Source: Candidatus Saccharibacteria bacterium oral taxon 488 (GTDB lineage Bacteria > Patescibacteriota > Saccharimonadia > Saccharimonadales > Saccharimonadaceae). Taken from it: 64,000 nt of DNA. The position numbers were made by a program, and so were the translations under genes. The stretch spans positions 496,001 through 560,000 of the forward strand of contig CP047919.1 of NCBI GenBank assembly GCA_010202465.1, read 5' to 3'. Of this stretch, positions 35,020 to 43,407 are shown piece after piece. Within the stretch, counting starts at the first letter, position 1. Each line of letters opens with the position of its first letter. Below the pieces are notes generated by a model, which saw only the letters and a program-made list of their open reading frames with translations, had not been told where the DNA came from and did no database searches.

Positions 35020-35517
35020 CTATAGATTCTCCTGCCTGATTCGTTTCATAGCGAGCAGAATCAGCTTGCCAATATCCTCATACTCGATCTCATCCAGCGC
35101 CTCATGAAAGGTAAACCACGCCAGGCCATTCATCCAGTCTTCTTTTTGCAGTTTTTCGTCCGGATCAAGCGCCTTCATCAGGTACACTTGCTGCGAAATC
35201 AGCACTAACTTATCAAGCCGGCGATAGCGAAAATTAATCTTGCCCAGCCAGCCACATACCTCGATATTCTTGAGGCCAGCCTCTTCACCAACCTCACGCT
35301 TGGCGGCAGCCTGTGCCGTCTCGCCCGGCTCAACGTGGCCCTTGGGAATTGTCCAGCGATCCCGCGCGTCTTGGTAGAGTAGAAACTCAACATCACCTTT
35401 TTTATTGCGTCGAAACACCACACCACCGGCGGTTGGCTCGCGAACTATTTCTTGGATCGACGGTTTTTTGCGACCGCCAAAATATTTCTTAATATGATCA
35501 AAGCTGCTTGTCTTCAT
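35020..35517 (-). CDS. NUDIX hydrolase
   Basis: 165 aa with a complete Nudix box (GHVEPGETAQAAAKREVGEEAGL pattern, G-x5-E-x7-REVGEEAGL) for Mg-dependent hydrolysis of nucleoside diphosphate derivatives. A hydrophobic/basic 30-residue N-terminal extension precedes it. The start at 35517 lies inside the end of nusB (overlap 20 bp) and is chosen because AGAGG sits 6 nt upstream. Substrate unknown; such enzymes hydrolyse oxidised nucleotides, diadenosine polyphosphates or mRNA caps. Confidence 0.9.
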   Translation of the reverse strand: MKTSSFDHIKKYFGGRKKPSIQEIVREPTAGGVVFRRNKKGDVEFLLYQDARDRWTIPKGHVEPGETAQAAAKREVGEEAGLKNIEVCGWLGKINFRYRRLDKLVLISQQVYLMKALDPDEKLQKEDWMNGLAWFTFHEALDEIEYEDIGKLILLAMKRIRQENL

Positions 35518-35953
35518 CGGCATCCTCTTGAAGGGAGCGATACGCTGTGCCGAGCACACCGTTCACAAATTTCCCTGAGTTATCCGAACCAAACGTTTTT
35601 GCCAGTTCCACTGCCTCGTTGATAGCCACTTTTGGTGGCACTGCTGCCCGAGAAAACAATAATTCATACAGCCCGAGCCGCAATACCGTCCGGTCAATTC
35701 GCGATATCTGCTCAATCGGCCATTCTGGCGCCAGCGGACGAAGTTTATCATCAAGCTCTGCTTTATGCGTGGTGACGCCATTGATCAGACCCCGCACAAA
35801 CTCAACATCATCGACTGACGATTTGTATTTCTCAAGATTGCGCGTCAAGATATCGGCGACATTAACCCCGCTGTCGCCAACTTCCTGGCGAAACTCAATC
35901 TCGTATAAGGTCTGCAACGCGACGATTCGTCCCAAATGACGGTTTGAAGCCAT
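35498..35953 (-). CDS. nusB: Transcription antitermination factor NusB
   Basis: Binds boxA of rRNA leaders with NusE (S10). 151 aa, all-helical; conserved GRIVALQTLYEIEF, LIDRTVLRLGLYELLF-type segment (ISRIDRTVLRLGLYEL), KVAINEAVELAKTFG and KFVNGVLGTAYR. It lies between rpmF and the NUDIX gene in one operon. Confidence 0.95.
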   Translation of the reverse strand: MASNRHLGRIVALQTLYEIEFRQEVGDSGVNVADILTRNLEKYKSSVDDVEFVRGLINGVTTHKAELDDKLRPLAPEWPIEQISRIDRTVLRLGLYELLFSRAAVPPKVAINEAVELAKTFGSDNSGKFVNGVLGTAYRSLQEDADEDKQL

Positions 35954-35980
35954 GACAAAAACGTTCCTGTTCGTGTTAGT

Positions 35981-36130
35981 TTATTTTATACTCTTATTAC
36001 CAGTCTCGCGTTTGGTCGTCTTGACTTTCACTGGTGACGTCCCGTTGACGCGGCGTGCTAATTTCAGTACCAAGTGGCTGCGACGCAGACCAGTCTTGCG
36101 CGGGCTGCTCTGCTTTTTTGGTTGTGCCAT
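35981..36130 (-). CDS. rpmF: 50S ribosomal protein bL32 (zinc-free form)
   Basis: Short 49-aa gene. It starts MAQPKKQSSPRKTGLRRSH and continues LVLKLARRVNGTSPVKVKTTKRE before the stop at 35981. The N-terminus and the RRSH motif match bL32, but the second half has no cysteines, so the zinc ribbon is replaced by a basic strand. GGAGAT lies 6 nt before the ATG. First gene of rpmF-nusB-NUDIX-rnc. Confidence 0.85.
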   Translation of the reverse strand: MAQPKKQSSPRKTGLRRSHLVLKLARRVNGTSPVKVKTTKRETGNKSIK

Positions 36131-36326
36131 AGAAAAATCTCCTTTATTTCAGTTTATCGTAACACTTGGGCTTCATTATACCGGTTTTTGATAGATTTCT
36201 CAAGGGGATGCAGAGATGATGCAGAGCGATGGCGATACGCTGTCAGGGGGTATTATTGACTTTATATAATATTTATGGTAATATCGTAAACATCACTTAC
36301 AATAGAAAGGATACATCCTACTAATT
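36131..36326. other. Intergenic region with divergent promoters
   Basis: Contains the rpmF promoter on the minus strand and, on the plus strand, TTGACT (36256-36261), 17 bp, TAATAT (36279-36284) for the gene at 36327. A GATGCAGAG direct repeat lies near 36207-36225. No gene is supported. Confidence 0.5.
36175..36203 (-). promoter_or_regulatory. rpmF-nusB-NUDIX-rnc operon promoter
   Basis: Minus-strand TTGAGA (36203-36198), 17 bp, TATAAT (36180-36175). The leader is about 40 nt and carries the GGAGAT ribosome-binding site. Confidence 0.75.
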
Positions 36327-36725
36327 ATGGATAAGAAAAACTTACCCCCTCAATCTGGGGAAACACTAAGTCGACTAGGTGAGCTGAAACTGGCCATCGG
36401 ATCAGGAGCGATGCTAGCGGTAATGGGGGCGGGTCTCGGCATCGGCATTAACGGTATCGCCAACGCCGATAAAGAACCGGCGGAATCACCTCTAGTTGGC
36501 TCTTATATGATGCATTATGACCCCACGGAAGCTAATGCCACAAATGATTCAGATGTATGTGCAGCAGCACATTCCGTTGTAAGGGATGCCAATACTACTA
36601 CCCAAATTGATATAGTGGGTTGTGCTACGGAATCCAAAAAGCTCGCTGGTCTTCCACAGGGAACACGCGTACGAGTCGAGGTACACCGGGATGGCTCGGT
36701 GACGACTAAGCCCCTCGGCAACTAA
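36327..36725 (+). CDS. Small membrane-anchored or secreted hypothetical protein
   Basis: 132 aa, family unknown. A hydrophobic glycine-rich segment (about residues 22-46, ending GIANA-DKE) could be a signal peptide or anchor. The outer part has two cysteines (DVCAAAHSV and IVGCATES) that could form a disulfide, and a basic strand GTRVRVEVHRDGS. Leadered: AGAAAGGA lies 15 nt before the ATG, a rather long spacing. The lower GC content than neighbouring genes and the monocistronic setting suggest a species-specific or acquired gene. Confidence 0.55.
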   Translation: MDKKNLPPQSGETLSRLGELKLAIGSGAMLAVMGAGLGIGINGIANADKEPAESPLVGSYMMHYDPTEANATNDSDVCAAAHSVVRDANTTTQIDIVGCATESKKLAGLPQGTRVRVEVHRDGSVTTKPLGN

Positions 36726-36726
36726 C

Positions 36727-39246
36727 CTAGACAACAATATTCACCAACTTCCCCGGCACATAAATCACCTTTTTCGGTGTCCGGGCGTCGAGATAGGCGC
36801 GAACCTTCTCGTCATCCAGCGCTCGTTGCTCAATCGTCTCTTTATCAGCGTCAGCCGGCAGCTCCAGCCGTGATCGAAGCTTACCATTGACCTGAACGAT
36901 GATGGTCATCACATCGCTCACCAGATATTTTTCATCCCATTTCGGCCAGTGATCGACATGAATAGTGTCACTATGGCCCAATTCTTGCCACAATTCTTCG
37001 GTGATGTGCGGTGCAAATGGTGCTAAAATTTGCAGCAAACTCTCCAAGGCAAACTGCCACGTTTCTGTTGCTTGCATGCCGTGTGTTTCTTTGAGCTTGT
37101 ATAGGCCGTTCACCATCTCCATCATCGCCGCCACTGCCGTGTTGAACTTTTCATCCTCAATGTCGCGAGTGACTTTCTTGATAGTGAGGTGAGTGAGGCG
37201 CAATAATTCAGAAGAATCAGTCGATGACGATGGGTCGCTCAAGGAAGGGTTAGTGGATGGTGATGTATCCGCAACCACAAACTCCTGCACTAAATTCCAC
37301 ACTCGGTTTAAGAACCGATACGTCCCCGGCACTCCGCGCGGATCCCACGGCGCATCCATATCGTACGGCGCGATAAACATCTCATAGACGCGCAGCGCAT
37401 CAGCGCCATAACCGCTGTCCATGATTTCCATTGGATCGATAACATTGCCCTTAGATTTGGACATTTTTTGACCGTCCGGCGCCATGATGTAGGCGTTATA
37501 CATCATCCGCTTGAACGGCTCCGGCGTCGGCACCAAGCCCAGTTTATAGAAAAATCGCATCCAAAAACGACTGTACAACAGATGCGCCACCGCATGGTCG
37601 GCACCGTTGTAATAATCGACCGGCATCCAATGACTAATGCGCGCTGGATCCCACGCCTCGGCATTATTGTGCGGGTCAAGATAGCGTAGGAAATACCAGC
37701 TGGAACAGGCATAGCCGTCCAGTGTGTCAGTTTCGCGCCGCCCTTCATACCAATTATCGCCCGCTGGTTTTGGCTCGGTGATCGGCACCGTTTTACCCGT
37801 CTCAACATCAACCCACACGCGCACCCAATCATCAACTTGCGCTAGGACCGAGGTGTTACCGCCCGTCGGCTTGAAGTTCTCGACTTCTGGCAAAATCACC
37901 GGCAAGCACTCATCCGCCACGGCAATTGGCTCATAACCATCAACATGAACCATCGGAATCGGCGCACCCCAGTACCGCTGGCGAGAAATCAACCAATCGC
38001 GCATTTTATAGGTAGTCTTACTCCGGCCCAAGCCCTGTTGCTCCAGCCAGGCTACCACCTGTTCGCGAGCCTCTTCGCTGCGCAGGCCGTCAAAATCGCC
38101 CGAGTTAATCAATTCGCCTTCGCCCGTGTAGCAGCCAGCATCCGCCGAGTTTTCTGGCTTTTCAATCACTTGCACTACTGGCAAATCAAATTTTTCGGCA
38201 AACTCCAAATCGCGCTCATCATGCGCCGGCACCGCCATAATCGCGCCAGTACCGTAACCGCCGAGTATGTAGTCCGCCACCCAAATTGGTAGCTTCTGGC
38301 CGTTGACCGGGTTGATGGCATAGCTGCCAGTAAAGACGCCAGTTTTGTCTTTATTTTCCTGGCGTTCAACGTCGGATTTTTTCTGTGCTGCTTGAATGTA
38401 TGCTTCAACCTTGGCACGCGTGTCGGCATTGACTAGCTGAGAAACCAATGGATGTTCTGGCGCCAGCGCCACATACGTCGCGCCAAACAGCGTGTCAGGA
38501 CGCGTGGTGAAAACAGTTATGACGTCGTCGCGGCCTTCAACTACAAACTCAACCTCCGCGCCAACCGACCGGCCAATCCAATTTTTCTGCATGGTCTTGA
38601 CCATGTCCGTCCAGTCTAGGTCGTCAGTCGCCTCTAGAATTTCATCAGCATAGGCGGTGATGCGGAAAAACCACTGTTTGAGGTTGCGCTTGGTGACGGG
38701 GTTACCGCAACGCCAACATTTGCCGCCCTCAACTTGCTCGTTAGCTAGCACCGTATTGTCGGTATCGCACCACCACTGCGGCTGCTCCTTCTGGTACGCC
38801 AAATCGTGTTTGTACAGCTGCGTAAAAATCCACTGGGTCCATTTGTAGTACTCGGGGTCGGCGGTGGAAATCTCCTTTGACCAATCGTAGCTAAAGCCGA
38901 GGCGCTTCAGCTGAGCGATGAAATGCGCCTTGGCTTCGTCGTGCGCCACTCGCGGCGTTTTACCGACCTTGATGGCGTAATTTTCTACGGGGAGGCCAAA
39001 GCTATCCCAGCCAATTGGATGATAAGTATTATAGCCCTGCTGACGCTTGAGGCGCGCTTTAATATCGGCAAACTGAAACGTCCGACCGTGACCGATGTGA
39101 ATACCCGCGCCAGTAATACCAGGAAGCATGCTTAGACTATAGTACTTAGGGCGCGTCGTATCACCAAGGTCAGTGACATAGGTACCATCAGCCTCCCACT
39201 TATCTTGCCATTTTTTCTCAATTTCCGTCGGATTGTAGCGTTTCAT
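36727..39246 (-). CDS. leuS: Leucyl-tRNA synthetase
   Basis: 839 aa. Class I core with HIGH variant GAGIHIGHGRTFQ, PIGWDSFGLPVENYA, zinc module GGKCWRCG, CP1 editing domain with TTRPDTLFGATY, and KMSKS in GQKMSKSKGNVIDP; C-terminal anticodon and tRNA-binding helices follow. The ATG at 39246 is preceded by TATACT (39254-39259) at 7 nt. AAGGAG also sits 1 nt before it, too close for normal Shine-Dalgarno use. The upstream frame starting at 39294 would overlap the neighbouring gene. Confidence 0.96.
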   Translation of the reverse strand: MKRYNPTEIEKKWQDKWEADGTYVTDLGDTTRPKYYSLSMLPGITGAGIHIGHGRTFQFADIKARLKRQQGYNTYHPIGWDSFGLPVENYAIKVGKTPRVAHDEAKAHFIAQLKRLGFSYDWSKEISTADPEYYKWTQWIFTQLYKHDLAYQKEQPQWWCDTDNTVLANEQVEGGKCWRCGNPVTKRNLKQWFFRITAYADEILEATDDLDWTDMVKTMQKNWIGRSVGAEVEFVVEGRDDVITVFTTRPDTLFGATYVALAPEHPLVSQLVNADTRAKVEAYIQAAQKKSDVERQENKDKTGVFTGSYAINPVNGQKLPIWVADYILGGYGTGAIMAVPAHDERDLEFAEKFDLPVVQVIEKPENSADAGCYTGEGELINSGDFDGLRSEEAREQVVAWLEQQGLGRSKTTYKMRDWLISRQRYWGAPIPMVHVDGYEPIAVADECLPVILPEVENFKPTGGNTSVLAQVDDWVRVWVDVETGKTVPITEPKPAGDNWYEGRRETDTLDGYACSSWYFLRYLDPHNNAEAWDPARISHWMPVDYYNGADHAVAHLLYSRFWMRFFYKLGLVPTPEPFKRMMYNAYIMAPDGQKMSKSKGNVIDPMEIMDSGYGADALRVYEMFIAPYDMDAPWDPRGVPGTYRFLNRVWNLVQEFVVADTSPSTNPSLSDPSSSTDSSELLRLTHLTIKKVTRDIEDEKFNTAVAAMMEMVNGLYKLKETHGMQATETWQFALESLLQILAPFAPHITEELWQELGHSDTIHVDHWPKWDEKYLVSDVMTIIVQVNGKLRSRLELPADADKETIEQRALDDEKVRAYLDARTPKKVIYVPGKLVNIVV

Positions 39247-39259
39247 ACTCCTTAGTATA

Positions 39260-40570
39260 TCATCTCTCGACGCTAACGTTCGTGTCTTCGTCATTCTCGT
39301 CTACAGACACACCACCCCTAGCAAACGGCGGCGGTATTGGCGATGAGCCGGCAAAATCCTGAAGCACCGACTTAAGATTATCGGCATTTGATGGTATGTC
39401 AATCTGTTCTGACTTGCTGTAATCAAATGTCATATCCATAGTGATATTCCGATCCTTGTCGTCATCTGAACTGTGTGCCTTAATCTCAATCGCTTTCAGT
39501 TGATGCGACCACGGATTGACCCAGATGCGTATAGTAGGCAATTTCTTTGATGACGTAGTTTTATTTGCTGTATTGAATACTTTGTCGCCATAGCACTCTT
39601 TAATTTTCTTGCCAAGTTTCGTATCCCCCAGAGAATCGACAAATGCGCGTAGTTTGTCTGACATTTTACCATCCGAAGCTAGATCAATTTCAAAGCCAGG
39701 CACACCATCACGCGGCTCGACCTTAGCGTCCTTTTTGACCGTCACAAAGCTGTTTTTGCGATACGCATTGATCAGTTCGCTACGCACCTGCTGGTCAGCA
39801 TTGATCAAATCAAAGATTTCTTGGGAACATGTATCTTTATCCGCATATGACGCGCCAAGCTCATCAAATGACACCTTAAGCCACTTGCCTTCAATCTTGT
39901 TAAGTTTCTCATCAAGCTGTTTGAGGATCTGGTCACGTATACGTATAACTGTCGGCTGCGCGTCCGGTAGTGCTCCCTGGCCCCGATCCTTAATGATCGT
40001 CTCTGCCATCTGGCGTACGATATCTTTTAAGTGTTCACCCTTAATATAAACCGCGCCCTTACCGTCAGCCACCACCGTAAGCACGATATCCTGTTGGGTT
40101 TCTATGCCATTGATCGCCAATGTAATGGTGGCCTCGGTTTTTGATTTTGGTGAGTCAGCAACGGCTTTAATCTTAATGTCAGCCCGATTGCCGCTACCAA
40201 GATCCATGACGAGCTTACCTGAGGAAACCACCTTTTTAGTCTGGAACGAACTGACCATCGCATCAGTTACCATCCTCTGCGGATCTTGCCACCAGAAAAA
40301 GTACAACAGTACCGCAGCGATAGCTAGCAGCAATACAACCGAGCCGGTAATAATACCGATGATGAGGCCAGTTTTCTTTTTTGGCGGCATAACCGAATTC
40401 ATGATCGGCGGGCGCAAGGACGACGATGCCGGCTGATCAGCCTGTGTAGGCGGAGTCGTTGTCGACTGTGATGAGCTTGATGTGACCGTCGACTGCGACG
40501 CTGCCGGCGATGTTGACGCAGCGGCTTTATCTGCTGGTGTTTTCTTGCTATTCGTACCCTTGTCGTCCAT
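39260..40570 (-). CDS. Membrane-anchored protein of unknown function
   Basis: 436 aa. A cytoplasmic Ser/Thr/Ala/Pro-rich N-terminus (1-63), one transmembrane helix (about 67-93) and a large soluble outer domain with alternating beta strands and long helices; two cysteines (DTCSQE and IKECYGD) may pair. The outer domain vaguely resembles LppX/LprG-type lipid carriers, but I cannot support that. A strong SD GAGGAGGAAT and a TACAAT box (40592-40597) give a leadered promoter. The stop is 13 nt before the leuS start. Confidence 0.62.
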   Translation of the reverse strand: MDDKGTNSKKTPADKAAASTSPAASQSTVTSSSSQSTTTPPTQADQPASSSLRPPIMNSVMPPKKKTGLIIGIITGSVVLLLAIAAVLLYFFWWQDPQRMVTDAMVSSFQTKKVVSSGKLVMDLGSGNRADIKIKAVADSPKSKTEATITLAINGIETQQDIVLTVVADGKGAVYIKGEHLKDIVRQMAETIIKDRGQGALPDAQPTVIRIRDQILKQLDEKLNKIEGKWLKVSFDELGASYADKDTCSQEIFDLINADQQVRSELINAYRKNSFVTVKKDAKVEPRDGVPGFEIDLASDGKMSDKLRAFVDSLGDTKLGKKIKECYGDKVFNTANKTTSSKKLPTIRIWVNPWSHQLKAIEIKAHSSDDDKDRNITMDMTFDYSKSEQIDIPSNADNLKSVLQDFAGSSPIPPPFARGGVSVDENDEDTNVSVER

Positions 40571-40600
40571 ATTCCTCCTCGTTATACTTTCATTGTATCA

Positions 40601-41902
40601 CTATCCGCGAAAGCGCGAGAAAAATTCATTTTTTCGCTTAATCCAGTCAGGCGACTGGCGCACCAATTTTTTCTCATCCTCGGCGCTGTGTAGGTTAATT
40701 TTAATCGCTTCCTCGAGCCAAACACCGCCGCTCGAACCTTTGAAGAGAGCCACGCCGCCCGCATGAAGTTTTTCGCGCACAAATCCGCCGGCCATCAGCG
40801 CATCACGACACTCCTTGACCTGACAGCCGCGACGACGTGCTACTGGCGCTAGGTATTGATTAGCCATCTCACCGACGGTCACTACCCAATCCAGCTCGTC
40901 TGGTGAACACTGAGCGCCGAGCTTCGCATGACCGGCCTGTGTATCCTTGCGTAGCCCATTCATGTTACCAAACACCACGATACGCTGCGGCACCTCAAGA
41001 CTGTACAGCGTTTGTAGTGCTGACAATGCCGTCAGTGGTGATGAGCTATAGCTATCGTCAATCAAAATCGTCTGATCCGCACCGCGAAGCACTTGCATCC
41101 GACCCGGCAGCGGGCCTAACTGGCTCAAGCCCTTTTCAATCAATTCTTTCGTCATACCCATCCGCACCCCAGCGAGCATCGCCACGACGGCTGGCCGCAG
41201 ATTATGTTCACCAAGCAGCGGCAGCGTCACCGCGATGCCATCAGGGTATTCCGGGCCGATAATCTTGCCGACATAACCGTGCTCCAGCGAGAAATCATGC
41301 TGCTCAAAATAATACTCAGCGACCTCGCTAGTGCCATATGTCGTCATCTGGGGATTTGTCAAAAACGCGGCAAATCGACCGTCAATATCATCGCGGTTAA
41401 TGGCCGCAAAGCGAGCATTATTCGCCAATGTTAGCATCTCGCCAGCCACCTCTTCGACGGTATGTTCAACCCGCATGCGGCCAGAGGTTACCGACGTCAC
41501 AACGGCCATGTCCGGCAAAATAACCTGCTGAAACCACGCGTTAAAACCAGGCTGCATCGGGCTGAATTCTTGGACGATGACATGAGCTTCAGGATGCTCA
41601 GCGCGAGCACGCTTTTTGACAGCTCGCATCATCTTGCGGCGGTGCCAAAATCCCCACTTCTCCTCCGGACGATTCTCAGGATAGCGCACACCCATAATCT
41701 GTAGAAGGGTTTGCAAGTGCGACATTGGCTCAGCAGCGTGCATGGCGACAGCAAATTGCTGCGATAGCACAGTGGCGATCGCCGTTTTGGCACTCGTTTT
41801 ACCGGCGCTCCCGGTCACTGCGATCAACTTGACGTCAGCATGGTCGGCAAAAAATTGCCGGACATAGCGTATCATTTTTTTCTCAAACGACTTCTTGAAC
41901 AT
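40601..41902 (-). CDS. Mur ligase family protein (MurF-like)
   Basis: 433 aa ATP-dependent ligase of the MurC-F/FolC superfamily, probably MurF, which adds D-Ala-D-Ala to the UDP-MurNAc peptide. P-loop IAVTGSAGKTSAKTA, VQEFSPMQPG, TSVTSGRMRVEH, nucleotide and carbamate-Lys region, LLGEHNLRPAVVAM, LPGRMQVL and IDDSYSSSPLTALSAL are present. The classical MurF N-terminal UMAG-binding domain is short or missing, so another amino-acid ligase is possible. The ATG at 41902 lies 7 nt after an extended -10 (TGGTATGAT, hexamer 41910-41915). Confidence 0.8.
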   Translation of the reverse strand: MFKKSFEKKMIRYVRQFFADHADVKLIAVTGSAGKTSAKTAIATVLSQQFAVAMHAAEPMSHLQTLLQIMGVRYPENRPEEKWGFWHRRKMMRAVKKRARAEHPEAHVIVQEFSPMQPGFNAWFQQVILPDMAVVTSVTSGRMRVEHTVEEVAGEMLTLANNARFAAINRDDIDGRFAAFLTNPQMTTYGTSEVAEYYFEQHDFSLEHGYVGKIIGPEYPDGIAVTLPLLGEHNLRPAVVAMLAGVRMGMTKELIEKGLSQLGPLPGRMQVLRGADQTILIDDSYSSSPLTALSALQTLYSLEVPQRIVVFGNMNGLRKDTQAGHAKLGAQCSPDELDWVVTVGEMANQYLAPVARRRGCQVKECRDALMAGGFVREKLHAGGVALFKGSSGGVWLEEAIKINLHSAEDEKKLVRQSPDWIKRKNEFFSRFRG

Positions 41903-41947
41903 CCCCTTTATCATACCATAAGCGCCGTCAAACGCGCCACTTGACGA

Positions 41948-42039
41948 ACAAAAAAGAGCTGTTACGCGCCCACCCGGGGCAATTTCATGTGTTTGTTTTG
42001 GATGGCAGCATAGGAAACGCCCCTATGCGTACCAGCTCT
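41948..42039 (-). ncRNA. Stand-alone structured small RNA, novel candidate
   Basis: About 92 nt on the minus strand with its own promoter and intrinsic terminator. The outermost stem AGAGCTG (42039-42033) / CAGCTCT (41961-41955) runs directly into a U6 tract. Inside are a 7-bp hairpin GCATAGG/CCTATGC with loop GGCGTTT and a second stem GCCATCC/GGGTGGGC with one bulge. GGGGC in the first hairpin can also pair with GCCCC further on, suggesting a pseudoknot or switch. Conserved SRP, 6S, tmRNA, RNase P and common riboswitch motifs are not seen. Confidence 0.6.
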
Positions 42040-42045
42040 AATGAT

Positions 42046-42074
42046 ATTATGCGCTTTTTTATTAAAAAGCACAA
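42046..42074 (-). promoter_or_regulatory. Promoter of the small RNA
   Basis: Minus-strand TTGTGC (42074-42069), exactly 17 bp, CATAAT (42051-42046). The predicted start, 7 nt on, coincides with the first base of the RNA's closing stem. Confidence 0.6.
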
Positions 42075-42094
42075 GGGGTTTGCCTGATATTTAT

Positions 42095-42532
42095 CTACAA
42101 TTCCTTAGCAAAAGCGTTAGTGCTACGTACGACTGCGCCCTTTTTCAAGTAGAATTGCTGCGCCGCTTCACGTTCTGGGCGTGATGTGAATTCTAATTTC
42201 AAAGCGCCCTGCTCGCGACCCCAGTCGATGATAGCGTCCCAGAGTTGAGAGCCGACGCCCCTGCCCTGGATAGTCGGATCAGCAACGAAATCGTCGAGGT
42301 AGATCTTACGCCCAGCAGCTGGCCCCAGTAATAACGCCACCGTTGCCATGCCAACGACTTTGCCTGATAACCGTGCCAACAGCAACACATGACTCGGCGA
42401 GTCGATAATCTGCTGCAACAGCTTGGTGTCAGCTGGATGCGGCTTGCTGGTAAGCGCCGCGATAAGGTTGGTAATGTCTGCCACATCAGATTCAGTGATG
42501 TGGGATGCTCGTTCAATTGTCAATTCGTCCAT
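42095..42532 (-). CDS. GNAT-family acetyltransferase
   Basis: 145 aa with the GNAT acetyl-CoA fold: LLARLSGKVVGMATVALL, IYLDDFVADPTIQGRGVGSQLW (motif A, Q/RxxGxG/A) and KLEFTSRPEREAAQQFYLKKGAV. Substrate unknown. TATAAT (42539-42544) ends 6 nt before the ATG. Divergent from pta with only 20 bp between the two start codons. Confidence 0.9.
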   Translation of the reverse strand: MDELTIERASHITESDVADITNLIAALTSKPHPADTKLLQQIIDSPSHVLLLARLSGKVVGMATVALLLGPAAGRKIYLDDFVADPTIQGRGVGSQLWDAIIDWGREQGALKLEFTSRPEREAAQQFYLKKGAVVRSTNAFAKEL

Positions 42533-42546
42533 GCTTCCATTATACT
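42517..42546. promoter_or_regulatory. Overlapping divergent promoters of GNAT gene and pta
   Basis: Plus strand: TTGTCA (42517-42522), 18 bp, TATACT (42541-42546), pta ATG 6 nt later. Minus strand: TATAAT (42544-42539), GNAT ATG 6 nt later. The two -10 boxes share four base pairs, and the pta -35 lies inside the GNAT coding sequence. Confidence 0.65.
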
Positions 42547-42552
42547 ATACCC

Positions 42553-43395
42553 ATGAATCAGCACATACGAGACCTAGCAAAAATTTTAGCTTCAAATCCG
42601 CCACGCGTGGTATTTCCTGAGGGCGATAATCACATCATCCAGCAGGCAGCACGCGTACTAGAAGAAAGCGGCGCAGCGCAGCCAGTGTTGCTTGATGGGG
42701 AAGAGAACGCCATCAGTCGCGGTGCAACGATGCTAACGAGCGGCGAGGCTGACGTTATGGTGGCTGGGATTGATCACCCAACGAAAGACGTGCTGCGGGC
42801 TGGGCTGAAAATTGTTGGACTGGCGCCCGATGTTCGATATGCATCCAGCTTTTTCGTGATAGACGTCCCACAGTTTCAGGGCGGCGAACAAGGTTTATTG
42901 CTCTTTGCCGACTGCGGTATGAATATTCAGCCAAACGCCGAGCAGCTGGCGGCGATTGCCATGTCCTCAGCGAATAGTGCGGCGTCGCTTGGCTGGGAGC
43001 CACGCGTGGCTATGCTGTCATATTCAACGAAAGGCAGCGCTGGCGGTGATAGTGTCGAGCTCGTCACCCAGGCACTACAACTCGTCAAGACAGGGCGACC
43101 CGATATACTCATTGACGGTGAACTACAATTAGACGCGGCAATCGTCCCCGCTATCGGCCAGAAAAAGTCACCGGACAGTCCGGTTGCCGGCATGGCTAAT
43201 ATCCTTGTGTTTCCTGATCTTGGTTCTGGTAATATCGCGTATAAGTTAGCCGAACATCTGGCTGGCGGTCATGCGTACGGGCCGATCTTGCAGGGTTTTG
43301 CTCGGCCAATCAGCGACCTATCGCGCGGCTCTAGCGTTGATGATGTGATCGGCGCCACACTCGTTACTGCTAGTATGGCGCAAGCGCACTCATAG
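42553..43395 (+). CDS. pta: Phosphate acetyltransferase
   Basis: Converts acetyl-CoA and phosphate to acetyl phosphate, which acetate kinase can use to make ATP. 280 aa, one catalytic domain without the N-terminal regulatory parts of long Pta: PPRVVFPEGDN, ADVMVAGIDHPTKDVLRAGLKIVG, FADCGMNIQPNAEQLAAIA, MLSYSTKGSAGG, and LVFPDLGSGNIAYKLAEHLAGGHAYGPILQGF. No ackA in view. Leaderless geometry; the longer open frame from 42505 lies upstream of the -10. Confidence 0.92.
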   Translation: MNQHIRDLAKILASNPPRVVFPEGDNHIIQQAARVLEESGAAQPVLLDGEENAISRGATMLTSGEADVMVAGIDHPTKDVLRAGLKIVGLAPDVRYASSFFVIDVPQFQGGEQGLLLFADCGMNIQPNAEQLAAIAMSSANSAASLGWEPRVAMLSYSTKGSAGGDSVELVTQALQLVKTGRPDILIDGELQLDAAIVPAIGQKKSPDSPVAGMANILVFPDLGSGNIAYKLAEHLAGGHAYGPILQGFARPISDLSRGSSVDDVIGATLVTASMAQAHS

Positions 43396-43407
43396 CAACG
43401 AGCGACA

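Noticed and set aside
41902..42039. Riboswitch or attenuator controlling the murF-like gene
   Set aside because: The terminator comes right after the closing stem, and the murF-like gene has its own extended -10 downstream of it, so an independent RNA is the simpler reading.
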